A DNA stretch of 56,410 nt, taken from positions 1 to 56,410 of the forward strand of contig CACZHT010000025.1 in NCBI GenBank assembly GCA_902781045.1, in the 5' to 3' direction. Position numbers and translations under genes: made by a program. The notes below the pieces were generated by a model. It was not told where the DNA came from. It saw only the letters and a program-made list of their open reading frames with translations, and made no database searches. This DNA is from an uncultured Bacteroidales bacterium (GTDB taxonomy: Bacteria > Bacteroidota > Bacteroidia > Bacteroidales > Muribaculaceae). Shown piece after piece: positions 49,546 through 56,410 of the stretch (its first letter is position 1; each line of letters opens with the position of its first letter).

Positions 49546-50694
49546 ATGAGACTACTGAACATATTGCTACAGGCACCGGCAGTCAATGACAGTGTGGCCG
49601 CCAATGCAGTGAAAGATTTAACCAGCAGTGCAAAAGAGAAAGTCGATGCCATCGCTCATCCCGACTCGATTGCCGCCCTCTCTCCCGACAAGGTGTGGGG
49701 AGGCATACGCGACTTCGACTGGAGCGGCGTGGTCACTAGCTTGTCAAGCCAGCTCATCTCGTTGGGCTTGCGTGTGCTGGCAGCCATTCTCATCTTCTAT
49801 GTCGGCAAGCTGATTATCAACAAACTGCACTCGCTGCTGCTGGCCATCTTCATCAAGAAGGATGTCGACCGCTCGCTCAGCACGTTTTTGCTGAGCTTCC
49901 TCAAGATTACCCTGCTGTTCCTGCTCATCATCACGGTCATCGGCGTGATGGGTGTCGAGACCAGCTCTTTCATCGCCATCTTTGCCTCGGCCGGTGTGGC
50001 CATCGGCATGGCGCTGAGCGGCACGCTGCAGAACTTCGCCGGCGGTGTGCTCATCCTGCTCATCAAGCCCTACAAGGTGGGTGACTTCATTGAGTTCGGT
50101 TCGTTCAAGGGGACGGTCAAGGAGATTCAGATATTCCACACCATCATCATCACACCCAACAACGAGCGCATCATCATCCCCAACGGCGGGCTGTCGACCG
50201 GCACTGTCAACAACTACTCGGCCGAGGGCTACCGCCGCATCGAGTGGCGCGTTTCGCTGGCCTACGGCGACGATGTCAGCACCGCTCGGGCAGCCATCAT
50301 GGACATCATCAATGCCGACGACCGCATCGTCAAGCGCGACAGCGACGTGCATGAGACCGAGCAAGAAGATGAAGGCAAGGCCGAGGTGATTGAGGAGCAG
50401 AAGCTGTCGTGGTGGCGCCGCATCTTCCATCGCTCGCGCAACAAGGCTGCCGAGTGGAAGGCCGCACAAGCTGAGCAAATCAAGCAGAAGATGCCCAGGC
50501 CCGACTACACCCCCACTGTCCAGCTCGAGCAGCTGGCCGACAGTGCCATCGTGCTGCTGGTGAGGGGCTGGACCGAGAGTGCCAACTACTGGCCGGTACT
50601 CTATGATGTAAATGAGCGCATCTACGAGCAGTTGCCCCAGCAGGGGCTCAACTTCCCCTTCCCGCAGCTGGATGTGCGCTTGCAGAACAATTAA
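49546..50694 (+). CDS. MscS-like mechanosensitive ion channel
   Basis: 382 residues from ATG 49546. Hydrophobic helices lie at about 68-85, 108-130 and 135-160. The last carries the pore-lining pattern ASAGVAIGMALSGTLQNFAG. A conserved beta domain follows (VGDFIEFGSFKGTVKEIQIF, NNERIIIPNGGLSTGTVNNY). The C-terminal alpha/beta part holds an unusual charged insert (ETEQEDEGKAEVIEEQKLSW). It is an inner-membrane channel that releases osmolytes on hypo-osmotic shock (family knowledge). The longer open frame upstream overlaps the SNF2 gene and its own promoter and is not used. Confidence 0.9.
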   Translation: MRLLNILLQAPAVNDSVAANAVKDLTSSAKEKVDAIAHPDSIAALSPDKVWGGIRDFDWSGVVTSLSSQLISLGLRVLAAILIFYVGKLIINKLHSLLLAIFIKKDVDRSLSTFLLSFLKITLLFLLIITVIGVMGVETSSFIAIFASAGVAIGMALSGTLQNFAGGVLILLIKPYKVGDFIEFGSFKGTVKEIQIFHTIIITPNNERIIIPNGGLSTGTVNNYSAEGYRRIEWRVSLAYGDDVSTARAAIMDIINADDRIVKRDSDVHETEQEDEGKAEVIEEQKLSWWRRIFHRSRNKAAEWKAAQAEQIKQKMPRPDYTPTVQLEQLADSAIVLLVRGWTESANYWPVLYDVNERIYEQLPQQGLNFPFPQLDVRLQNN

Positions 50695-50759
50695 GTTTTC
50701 ACCATCTGCAGGAGCAACCTGCTTTTATTTCTAAGTTTTCAAATCCCAACTACAACAAA

Positions 50760-51773
50760 GTGAATTATCAGATTACCCCCCCATATTGCATCCTGCCAGA
50801 GGGCACTTACTCAATGCCCAACATTGGCAGTGCCGACAGTGATGACCGACTGTTCATTGTGACTAATGACGATTCGGTGCGCGAAGCATTGGTTGAGGCA
50901 CTGAACACACAACTGGAGAAGCGCCGCAAAATCTCTCCTGAGATGTTCAATGACTTGCTTGATGATGCACTCACCAGTCTGGGACAGCGCAACAACCAGA
51001 TTGACCTTGCATTCTTGCTGATGCACCCCGGTGGTTGTCTGGTGGCCCAGATGGGTCGCAGCCGAGTGATGCATATCTCGGCATTGAACCACGAGATTGC
51101 TTACGACTCGCGCAATCAGATTCAGGACTATAACACCAAAGCGCGTGCCGAGGTGCTCAAGGATATCAACGATGGCGATGTCATTGTCATTACTTTGGCC
51201 GACCGTGTGGACGGCCACAAGCTTTGCCAGGTGGTGGCCGACTATGGCATGAGCGACGAGCTGGACAGTCATCTGCACAAGGCTCTGGCTGTCAACCGTG
51301 ACGAGGCACCTGCCAGCTACATCATCCAGCTGCAGCAGGTCAAGGGCGGCACACTGTCACGCTTGACCGATGTCAACTGGAAGTGGATTCTGCTCTATTT
51401 GCTGCTCGCCGCACTGATTGCCGGTGTGGCCATGCTTTCGCTCAATGGTGGGCTGAAGTTGCCCAAGCTCTTTGACGAAAAGCCACCCGCCCAGGTGATG
51501 ACCGACACACTGCAGGCCGACACAGTCGCACGCGACTCGCTCACACCGGCGCTCGAGGTGCCCACTGCCGACCCCGAGCCTGTGGCCGAGAAGCCCAAGA
51601 AAGACACTGCCCGGGCGGTCAAGCCCAAGGTCGAGGAGCCTGTGGTCAATGAAGAAGCCCCTGCCGCACCATCGCTGCACGATGCCCCTGCGGTGGCCAA
51701 GCCCGAACTCAAGGTTGACCAACCCACGGCACCTGCCACACCCCCACCCGTTCCCAGCCAGCCAGAGCCCTGA
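50760..51773 (+). CDS. Unknown single-pass membrane protein, possibly PP2C-like
   Basis: 337 residues, apparent GTG start (50760); an ATG at 50814 is the alternative. Residues about 1-200 resemble the layout of PP2C-type phosphatases (IGSADSDDRLFI, FLLMHPGGCLVAQMGRSRVM, INDGDVIVITLADRV). The metal-binding Asp motifs are not clear, so it may be inactive or a different fold. One membrane helix follows (WILLYLLLAALIAGVAMLSL, about 213-232), then a Pro/Ala/Glu-rich tail that should be outside the cytoplasm. The stop overlaps the next start (TGATG). Confidence 0.55.
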   Translation: MNYQITPPYCILPEGTYSMPNIGSADSDDRLFIVTNDDSVREALVEALNTQLEKRRKISPEMFNDLLDDALTSLGQRNNQIDLAFLLMHPGGCLVAQMGRSRVMHISALNHEIAYDSRNQIQDYNTKARAEVLKDINDGDVIVITLADRVDGHKLCQVVADYGMSDELDSHLHKALAVNRDEAPASYIIQLQQVKGGTLSRLTDVNWKWILLYLLLAALIAGVAMLSLNGGLKLPKLFDEKPPAQVMTDTLQADTVARDSLTPALEVPTADPEPVAEKPKKDTARAVKPKVEEPVVNEEAPAAPSLHDAPAVAKPELKVDQPTAPATPPPVPSQPEP

Positions 51774-52717
51774 TGACACCTATGGCATCCAGAGTCTCAT
51801 ACTGCGCAATGACTGTTGTGATGTTGTTTCTCATCAACATCGCGGCTGTTAGTGCTGGTGTCAATAAAAACAAGCAGAAGCCACAATCTGTCAGAATGGA
51901 ATCTGTCGATAGCATTTATGCTGAGTTCTTTCCTGAAAATTTGGATTTTAGCATTATTCATTTGAATGGGAATACACTAAAATTTGTCAAAGAAAATCAT
52001 AATCGGGGCAATCATTTTGAATTTATCGCAGATAGTTTGGAAACTGCAAAATTCAAGCAATTGGTAAAGTCGGCTTTTATCGATTCTAATCCAATCCTGG
52101 GTAAACGGAGCGACAGAATTTGTTCAGATCAGCCAATTATGACCGTTGAGTTTTATTCAAGAGGTCGATGTGTCAAGCGACACCGCATCTGCTATGAGAT
52201 TGATTATGATTTCTCGCCTGCTTATTTAGAGTTTGAAAAATTCATGCTGAATCAATGCTCGGCGGCCCCCATTAAGGCACGGATAAAGGAAATCTTCAGT
52301 GAGGTGCCTAAGTATTTTAGTGACAGTGCCGAATCTTCTTCCCGGGAGCGTAGTCTCGAATATCGATTCTGCACGATGGAGTTTGAGGATATAGCTAGCG
52401 AAACATTCAGTTGTGGCGTTGTCATCAATCAGTTAAACTGGAGTTACTGGATAATGGGGCAAGAGTGTCGTGATTTCTGGATTGATAACATTCATGTTAT
52501 TCGTTTGGATAATGAAAAATCAGCCACTGTTGCGCTTAATATTCATAATCAGGGATGGACTATTCCAGTTCAAGTAGATTTAAAATACCAAAAATTTATT
52601 TATGACGGTGATTGGTTCATTGACAATATTATCAGATTGAGTCCCTATTTTGACTGGAAATATGAGATGCGGCAATACCTAGAATCTCAAAACACAGGTG
52701 TAGAATCGAAGAAATGA
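51773..52717 (+). CDS. Unknown exported protein
   Basis: 314 residues, starting inside the previous stop (TGATG). A signal segment is visible (VSYCAMTVVMLFLINIAAVSAGV, about 8-30). The rest is beta-rich and soluble, with several cysteines (RICSDQ, GRCVKRHRICYE, RFCTMEF). I do not recognise a family. Base composition is clearly more AT-rich than the genes on both sides, which suggests recent acquisition or relaxed selection. It is probably cotranscribed with the preceding membrane protein. Confidence 0.6.
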   Translation: MTPMASRVSYCAMTVVMLFLINIAAVSAGVNKNKQKPQSVRMESVDSIYAEFFPENLDFSIIHLNGNTLKFVKENHNRGNHFEFIADSLETAKFKQLVKSAFIDSNPILGKRSDRICSDQPIMTVEFYSRGRCVKRHRICYEIDYDFSPAYLEFEKFMLNQCSAAPIKARIKEIFSEVPKYFSDSAESSSRERSLEYRFCTMEFEDIASETFSCGVVINQLNWSYWIMGQECRDFWIDNIHVIRLDNEKSATVALNIHNQGWTIPVQVDLKYQKFIYDGDWFIDNIIRLSPYFDWKYEMRQYLESQNTGVESKK

Positions 52718-52771
52718 AAAATTGGTAAAAATATCGGTAAGATGGGTTGTTGCCATGTGCGTGAATGTTTG

Positions 52772-52779
52772 TAATTTTG
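52772..52779 (+). promoter_or_regulatory. -7 element TAATTTTG of the flavodoxin operon
   Basis: Consensus TAnnTTTG 26 bases before the ATG at 52806, with only a weak TTGTTG upstream. It supports that start over the longer frame beginning at 52722, whose first codons overlap this promoter. Confidence 0.6.
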
Positions 52780-52805
52780 CGGCCAAACAACAAAACAGAC
52801 TTGTT

Positions 52806-53861
52806 ATGACAAAGCAAATTCTCTCATTAGCCCTGATGTCTCTCTTGGTCCTGCTGACGGCATCGGCTCAAAAGCGTGGCGATGTCAATGGCGACAATGC
52901 AGTGGACGTCGCCGACGTCAACCAAGTGATTAACATCATGTTGGGCAAAGCCCCAGACGACCCTGTTTCGCCAGGCCGCACGCTCATTGCCTACTACAGT
53001 TACACCGGCCATGTGCGAGCCATTGTCAACGAGTTGACCACGATGATTGACGCCGATGTGGTCGAGGTGCAACCTGCCGAGGAAGGGCTGCAGTACGAGG
53101 CCAACAACTATGCCCTCGGCAGTGCGCTCATCAGTGCCATCGGCGAGAACCCCGACGACCCCGCCAGCTATCCTGCCATCAAGCCTCAGCGCATCGACTA
53201 TAGCCAGTATGACAACATCATCGTTGCTGCGCCGTTGTGGTGGAGCCAGATGGCGGCGTTGATGCAGACGTTCCTGTTCGAGAACGGGCCTCAAATGTCG
53301 GGCAAGAACATCGCTCTGATTGTGTCGAGTGCCAGCAGTGGCATCAGCTCGGTTATCGCCGATGCCAAGCGGTTGATTCCCAACGGCAACTTTGCCGACC
53401 AAGCATTGTGGATCAACAATAGCAATCGCAGCAACACCTCCAGCCTGCTCACCGACTGGCTTGCTTCCCTTGCTTTCATCAACATCGAAGACATGACACC
53501 GAAACTCTATCTCACCATCGACGGCGGTACTCGGCTGACCGCCACCCTGGCCGACAATGTGTCGACAAGAGCACTGGTCGAAGCTCTGCAAGAAGCCCCC
53601 ATCACCTGTCAGGCCCACGACTATGGCAACTTTGAGAAGGTGGGTGCGCTGGGACGCACGTTCGCCACTTGCGACGAGTATGTCACCACCGAACCTGGCG
53701 ACATCATGCTCTATCAGGGCAACAATCTGGTCATCTTCTACGGCACAAACAGTTGGGAATACTCGCCCATCGGCAAGATTGAGGGCTTGACGCTCGACCA
53801 ACTCAAGCAAGCCCTGAAAGCTGGCCAAGGCAACATCAACATCACCCTATCATTGGACTAA
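52806..53861 (+). CDS. Exported flavodoxin/cyclophilin-like protein with dockerin-like repeat
   Basis: 351 residues. Signal peptide MTKQILSLALMSLLVLLTAS, then a single dockerin-like calcium motif GDVNGDNAVDVADVNQVINI (about 25-45). The flavodoxin domain (about 55-225) follows, with FMN-phosphate loop AYYSYTGHVRAI and WW segment VAAPLWWSQMAALMQTFL. The C-terminal cyclophilin-like domain (about 230-351) has LYLTIDGGTRLTATLADN, DYGNFEKVGALGRT and GDIMLYQGNNLVIFYG. Flavodoxins are normally cytoplasmic, so an exported one points to an electron or flavin role in the envelope. First gene of a three-gene operon. Confidence 0.85.
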   Translation: MTKQILSLALMSLLVLLTASAQKRGDVNGDNAVDVADVNQVINIMLGKAPDDPVSPGRTLIAYYSYTGHVRAIVNELTTMIDADVVEVQPAEEGLQYEANNYALGSALISAIGENPDDPASYPAIKPQRIDYSQYDNIIVAAPLWWSQMAALMQTFLFENGPQMSGKNIALIVSSASSGISSVIADAKRLIPNGNFADQALWINNSNRSNTSSLLTDWLASLAFINIEDMTPKLYLTIDGGTRLTATLADNVSTRALVEALQEAPITCQAHDYGNFEKVGALGRTFATCDEYVTTEPGDIMLYQGNNLVIFYGTNSWEYSPIGKIEGLTLDQLKQALKAGQGNINITLSLD

Positions 53862-53864
53862 AAA

Positions 53865-54923
53865 ATGAAAAAGACAATTTTCAGCCTTATCCTCATGGCA
53901 GCAGCATCTGCACTGGCAGATGCACAAGTTTCAACCACACCCGGTACTGATGGCAACAAATATGTGCCCTACGCCCATCGCACCGGTAATGAATCGGTGG
54001 TCTACTTCACCCGCGACCTCTCGGCCTCGGGCCTCATCAAGGCCTATGAGCAAGTCAATGGCATGATTGAGGGGCATGTAGGTGTGAAACTGCACACTGG
54101 CGAGCCCAACGGGCCGAACATCATCCCGCGCGAGTGGGTCGAAGCATTGATGAAGAAAGACCTGAATGGCGCCAACATCATTGAGACCAACACCTATTAT
54201 CAGGGCGCTCGCTACACCACCGAGCAACACCGCCAGACACTCAAAGTCAATGGCTGGACGTTCTGCCCGGTCGACATCCTGGATGAGCAGGGCACCACTA
54301 CCCTGCCCATCGTGGGCGGAAAGTGGTTCAAGAAGATGGCCGTCGGTGGCCACCTGACCAACTACGACTCGATGGTGGCGTTGACCCACTTCAAGGGCCA
54401 CACCCAGGGCGGCTTCGGTGGGTCGAACAAGAATATAGGCATCGGGTGCGCCGACGGACGCATCGGCAAGGCGTGGATTCACACCACTCCCGGTCAGCCC
54501 GACCAGTGGGACATCAAGGAAGAGGAGTTCATGGAGCGCATGACCGAGTCGACCAAAGCCACCATCGACTACTTCGGCCAGCATGTGTGCTATGTCAACG
54601 TCATGCGCAACATGTCGGTGTCTTGCGACTGCGAGGGTGTGGCTGCGGCACCTGTCGTGACCCCCAATGTTGGCATCCTGTCGTCGACCGACATCCTGGC
54701 GGTGGACCAGGCATGCATCGACATCATCTATGCCATGACGGCGGCCGAGCACCACGACCTCGTCGAGCGCATCGAGAGCCGTCACGGTCTGCGACAGCTC
54801 AGTTACATGAAGGAGCTGGGCATGGGCAATGACCGGTACGTTCTCATTGACCTGGACAATGGTGGCAAACGAATCACCGCTGCCGAGGCTGCCCAAGGTC
54901 TCAAACCCTTTGTGAGCAAATGA
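53865..54923 (+). CDS. Exported DUF362-like protein
   Basis: 352 residues with signal peptide MKKTIFSLILMAAASALADA. The body resembles the DUF362 family: VVYFTRDLSASGLIKAYEQV, VGVKLHTGEPNGPNIIPREW, ANIIETNTYYQGARYTTEQH and FKGHTQGGFGGSNKNIGIGC. A short cysteine cluster (MSVSCDCEGV, with C598-type spacing not resolved) may bind metal, but no full ferredoxin CxxCxxCxxxC set is visible. The role of the family is unknown. Three bases separate it from the flavodoxin gene and it overlaps the next gene by four bases. Confidence 0.75.
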   Translation: MKKTIFSLILMAAASALADAQVSTTPGTDGNKYVPYAHRTGNESVVYFTRDLSASGLIKAYEQVNGMIEGHVGVKLHTGEPNGPNIIPREWVEALMKKDLNGANIIETNTYYQGARYTTEQHRQTLKVNGWTFCPVDILDEQGTTTLPIVGGKWFKKMAVGGHLTNYDSMVALTHFKGHTQGGFGGSNKNIGIGCADGRIGKAWIHTTPGQPDQWDIKEEEFMERMTESTKATIDYFGQHVCYVNVMRNMSVSCDCEGVAAAPVVTPNVGILSSTDILAVDQACIDIIYAMTAAEHHDLVERIESRHGLRQLSYMKELGMGNDRYVLIDLDNGGKRITAAEAAQGLKPFVSK

Positions 54924-56026
54924 AGAAAAAAGTTTTATTGATGCTTGCCAGTTTGATGCTAGCGTCATCGCAAAACATAATTGCACAGAACAACATGAAA
55001 CTTAGCGAGAAACATCAAGCCCTCGTTGCCATTGCGGCCAACGAGGCACGAGGCAACATTGTTGAACTTAAAGTGGCACTCAATGAAGGACTGGATAACG
55101 GATTGACAGTCAGCGAAGCCAAGGAGGCACTGTCGCAGCTCTATGCCTACACCGGCTTCCCACGTTCGCTCAATGCTTTGGGTGCGTTGCAGCAGGTTGT
55201 CAAGGAACGTGCCGAGGCTGGCAAACCGACTCAGACTGGACGTGAGGCCGACCCGCTGCCTGCCGGCTATGATGCCCTCGAGCAGGGCACTCGCGTGCAG
55301 ACCCAACTCACCGGCCAACCTTTTAATTACCAGTTCGCGCCACAGACCGACTATTATCTCAAGGCTCACCTGTTCGGCGACATCTTTGCGCACAACAACC
55401 TCAGCTTTGCCGACCGCGAGATTGTCACCGTCAGTGCCATCTCGGCGCTGGAGGGCTGCGAGCCGCAGCTTGTGGCTCATGTCGGGGGTGCGCGCAACAT
55501 GGGTGTGACCGACGATCAGCTGCATGAGATACCCATCGTGCTGCGCCAGCGGGTGGGTGAGGCCGAGGCCAACCGCTGCGCCGCCGCTTTGGCGCGGGTG
55601 TTTTCTGAACCTGCCCCAACTGCCGTTCAGACCGTCGACTTTAGCGTCTGGCCTAAAGGTGAGCCCAACACGGCCTATGCGCAATACTTCATCGGCAACA
55701 GCTACCTGGCACCGCTCGATGCCGAGCATGGCGGTCCGGTCAATGTGACCTTTGAGCCAGGCTGCCGCAACAACTGGCATATCCACCACAAGCAGGTGCA
55801 GGTGCTGGTGTGTGTGGCCGGACGTGGCTGGTATCAGGAGTGGGGCAAGCCCGCCATTGAGTTGCGTCCCGGTGTGGTGGTTGCTATCCCCGCCGAGGCC
55901 AAGCACTGGCATGGTGCAGCCCGCGACTCGTGGATGCAGCATCTCACCTATCACACCCACATTGAGGACGGTGCCAGCAACGAGTGGCTCGAACCCGTCA
56001 CCGACGAGGTATACAACAAGCTGTAA
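54920..56026 (+). CDS. Exported carboxymuconolactone decarboxylase-like/cupin protein
   Basis: 368 residues. Signal segment MKKKVLLMLASLMLASSQNI, then two CMD/AhpD-like helical domains (about 25-110 and 130-240; the second has DREIVTVSAISALEGCEPQL with AHVGGARNMG). Only one Cys is present there, so the AhpD CxxC peroxidase motif is absent. The C-terminal cupin (about 265-350) has the metal-binding pattern NNWHIHHKQ and the second histidine in EAKHWHGAA. Starts with ATGA overlapping the DUF362-like stop, so translation is coupled. Similar CMD-cupin proteins accompany quinone or flavin reductases; the substrate is unknown. Confidence 0.85.
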   Translation: MKKKVLLMLASLMLASSQNIIAQNNMKLSEKHQALVAIAANEARGNIVELKVALNEGLDNGLTVSEAKEALSQLYAYTGFPRSLNALGALQQVVKERAEAGKPTQTGREADPLPAGYDALEQGTRVQTQLTGQPFNYQFAPQTDYYLKAHLFGDIFAHNNLSFADREIVTVSAISALEGCEPQLVAHVGGARNMGVTDDQLHEIPIVLRQRVGEAEANRCAAALARVFSEPAPTAVQTVDFSVWPKGEPNTAYAQYFIGNSYLAPLDAEHGGPVNVTFEPGCRNNWHIHHKQVQVLVCVAGRGWYQEWGKPAIELRPGVVVAIPAEAKHWHGAARDSWMQHLTYHTHIEDGASNEWLEPVTDEVYNKL

Positions 56027-56115
56027 ATATTTTGTAGCTGAGAGTTGTGCGTCACTCTATGGGTTCTGACCCTGTGCCAACAAATACTGGCTGAGGGTCA
56101 GAACCCAGTTTCACT

Positions 56116-56410
56116 CTATAAGGCGGCAACATCTTCGGCTGTCAGACCTGTGTATTTGACAATCAGGCTTATTGCGATGCCATCCGACTTCATCTTGCGT
56201 GCAGCTTCCAGCGACTTGATTCTTTGTCCTTGCTCCAGCCCCTTGGCCATGCCTTGCTCCAGCCCCTTGGCCATGCCTTGCTCCAGCCCCTTGGCCATGC
56301 CTTGCTCCAGCCCCTTGGCCATGCCTTCTTCCAGCCCCTCGGCTCGTCCTTTGGCCAGGGCGGTGTCGAGCGTGCTGTAGTAGTCCCAGTAGTTCTTGAC
56401 ACTGGTCTCG
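56116..56410 (-). CDS. Rpn-family (PD-(D/E)XK) nuclease/transposase-like protein, C-terminal part
   Basis: Only the C-terminal about 98 codons are in the window; the gene continues past the right edge. The read frame is ETSVKNYWDYYSTLDTALAK, then GRAEGLEEGMAKG and repeated GLEQGMAK units, ending LEAARKMKSDGIAISLIVKY and TGLTAEDVAAL. This repetitive helical tail is typical of Rpn/PDDEXK-family proteins (recombination-promoting nuclease, once annotated as transposase). The catalytic domain is not visible, so activity cannot be judged. Confidence 0.7.
   Translation of the reverse strand, partial: ETSVKNYWDYYSTLDTALAKGRAEGLEEGMAKGLEQGMAKGLEQGMAKGLEQGMAKGLEQGQRIKSLEAARKMKSDGIAISLIVKYTGLTAEDVAAL
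56233..56328. repeat. 24-bp tandem repeat, four perfect units
   Basis: Units begin with CTCCAGCCCCTTGGCCATG at 56233, 56257, 56281 and 56305, followed by one degenerate unit. They encode the eight-residue GLEQGMAK repeats on the minus strand. Confidence 0.9.

Noticed and set aside
52722..52805. Longer N-terminus for the exported flavodoxin
   Set aside because: It contains the -7 promoter element, and the signal peptide begins at 52806.

Overview
The window looks like a chromosomal segment from a gut-type member of the order Bacteroidales (Bacteroidota), with a GC-rich core. The evidence is the Bacteroidota promoter pattern (TTTG, about 20 bases, TAnnTTTG) in front of many genes, weak or absent Shine-Dalgarno sequences, dockerin-like tails on exported proteins, a subtilase with a type-A C-terminal sorting domain, and the intergenic repeats common in this group. 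The family cannot be fixed from the sequence alone.

Layout. 1-839: broken IS4-like transposase. 965-6170: carboxynorspermidine decarboxylase, then a set with a YbjN-like protein, a cytoplasmic HtrA-like protease with a zinc ribbon, a DUF389 membrane protein and a small unknown gene. 6171-11650: accessory island. It starts with the remains of an AlbA_2-type ATP-binding gene, then a region with two promoters, a palindrome and hairpins that may encode a structured RNA. Next come an Rnl2-family RNA ligase, a phage-like small gene with a strong ribosome binding site, a metallophosphoesterase and a WYL-type regulator lacking its WYL domain. It ends in 17 tightly packed tRNA genes with 17 different anticodons. 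A 276-bp deleted IS4-family element abuts the last tRNA. 12055-13776: two frameshifted copies of a Cys-motif gene (one with a TonB C-terminal domain) and a radical SAM activase-like enzyme. 13766-21379: AraC regulator divergent from an efflux operon (TolC-like, HlyD-like, double ABC ATPase, two ABC-2 permeases). 21380-21991: repeats. 21992-28222: two exported dockerin-bearing proteins, one cohesin-like and one S8 protease. 28841-29953: REP-associated transposase fused to a Rossmann-like domain. 30040-44293: housekeeping genes (COG2509 flavoprotein, HAD hydrolase, nadC, rlmH, lon, trxA, dnaE, recQ, recJ). 44294-45452: repeat-filled gap. 45453-52717: SNF2 helicase, MscS-like channel and two membrane or exported unknowns. 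52806-56026: operon of an exported flavodoxin/cyclophilin-like protein, a DUF362-like protein and a carboxymuconolactone-decarboxylase/cupin protein. The right edge cuts an Rpn-type nuclease gene.

The most interesting region is 6840-11650. An RNA ligase, a phosphoesterase and a non-redundant tRNA array sit together, with similar promoter modules at the two ends. Phages such as T4 pair RNA ligase with tRNAs to survive host anticodon nucleases. A chromosomal cassette doing RNA repair plus tRNA replacement is a plausible but untested reading. Other points of note are the RAYT gene carrying hairpins that look like its own targets, a sigma-54-type promoter before lon, and a precise duplication of an N-terminal gene cassette.
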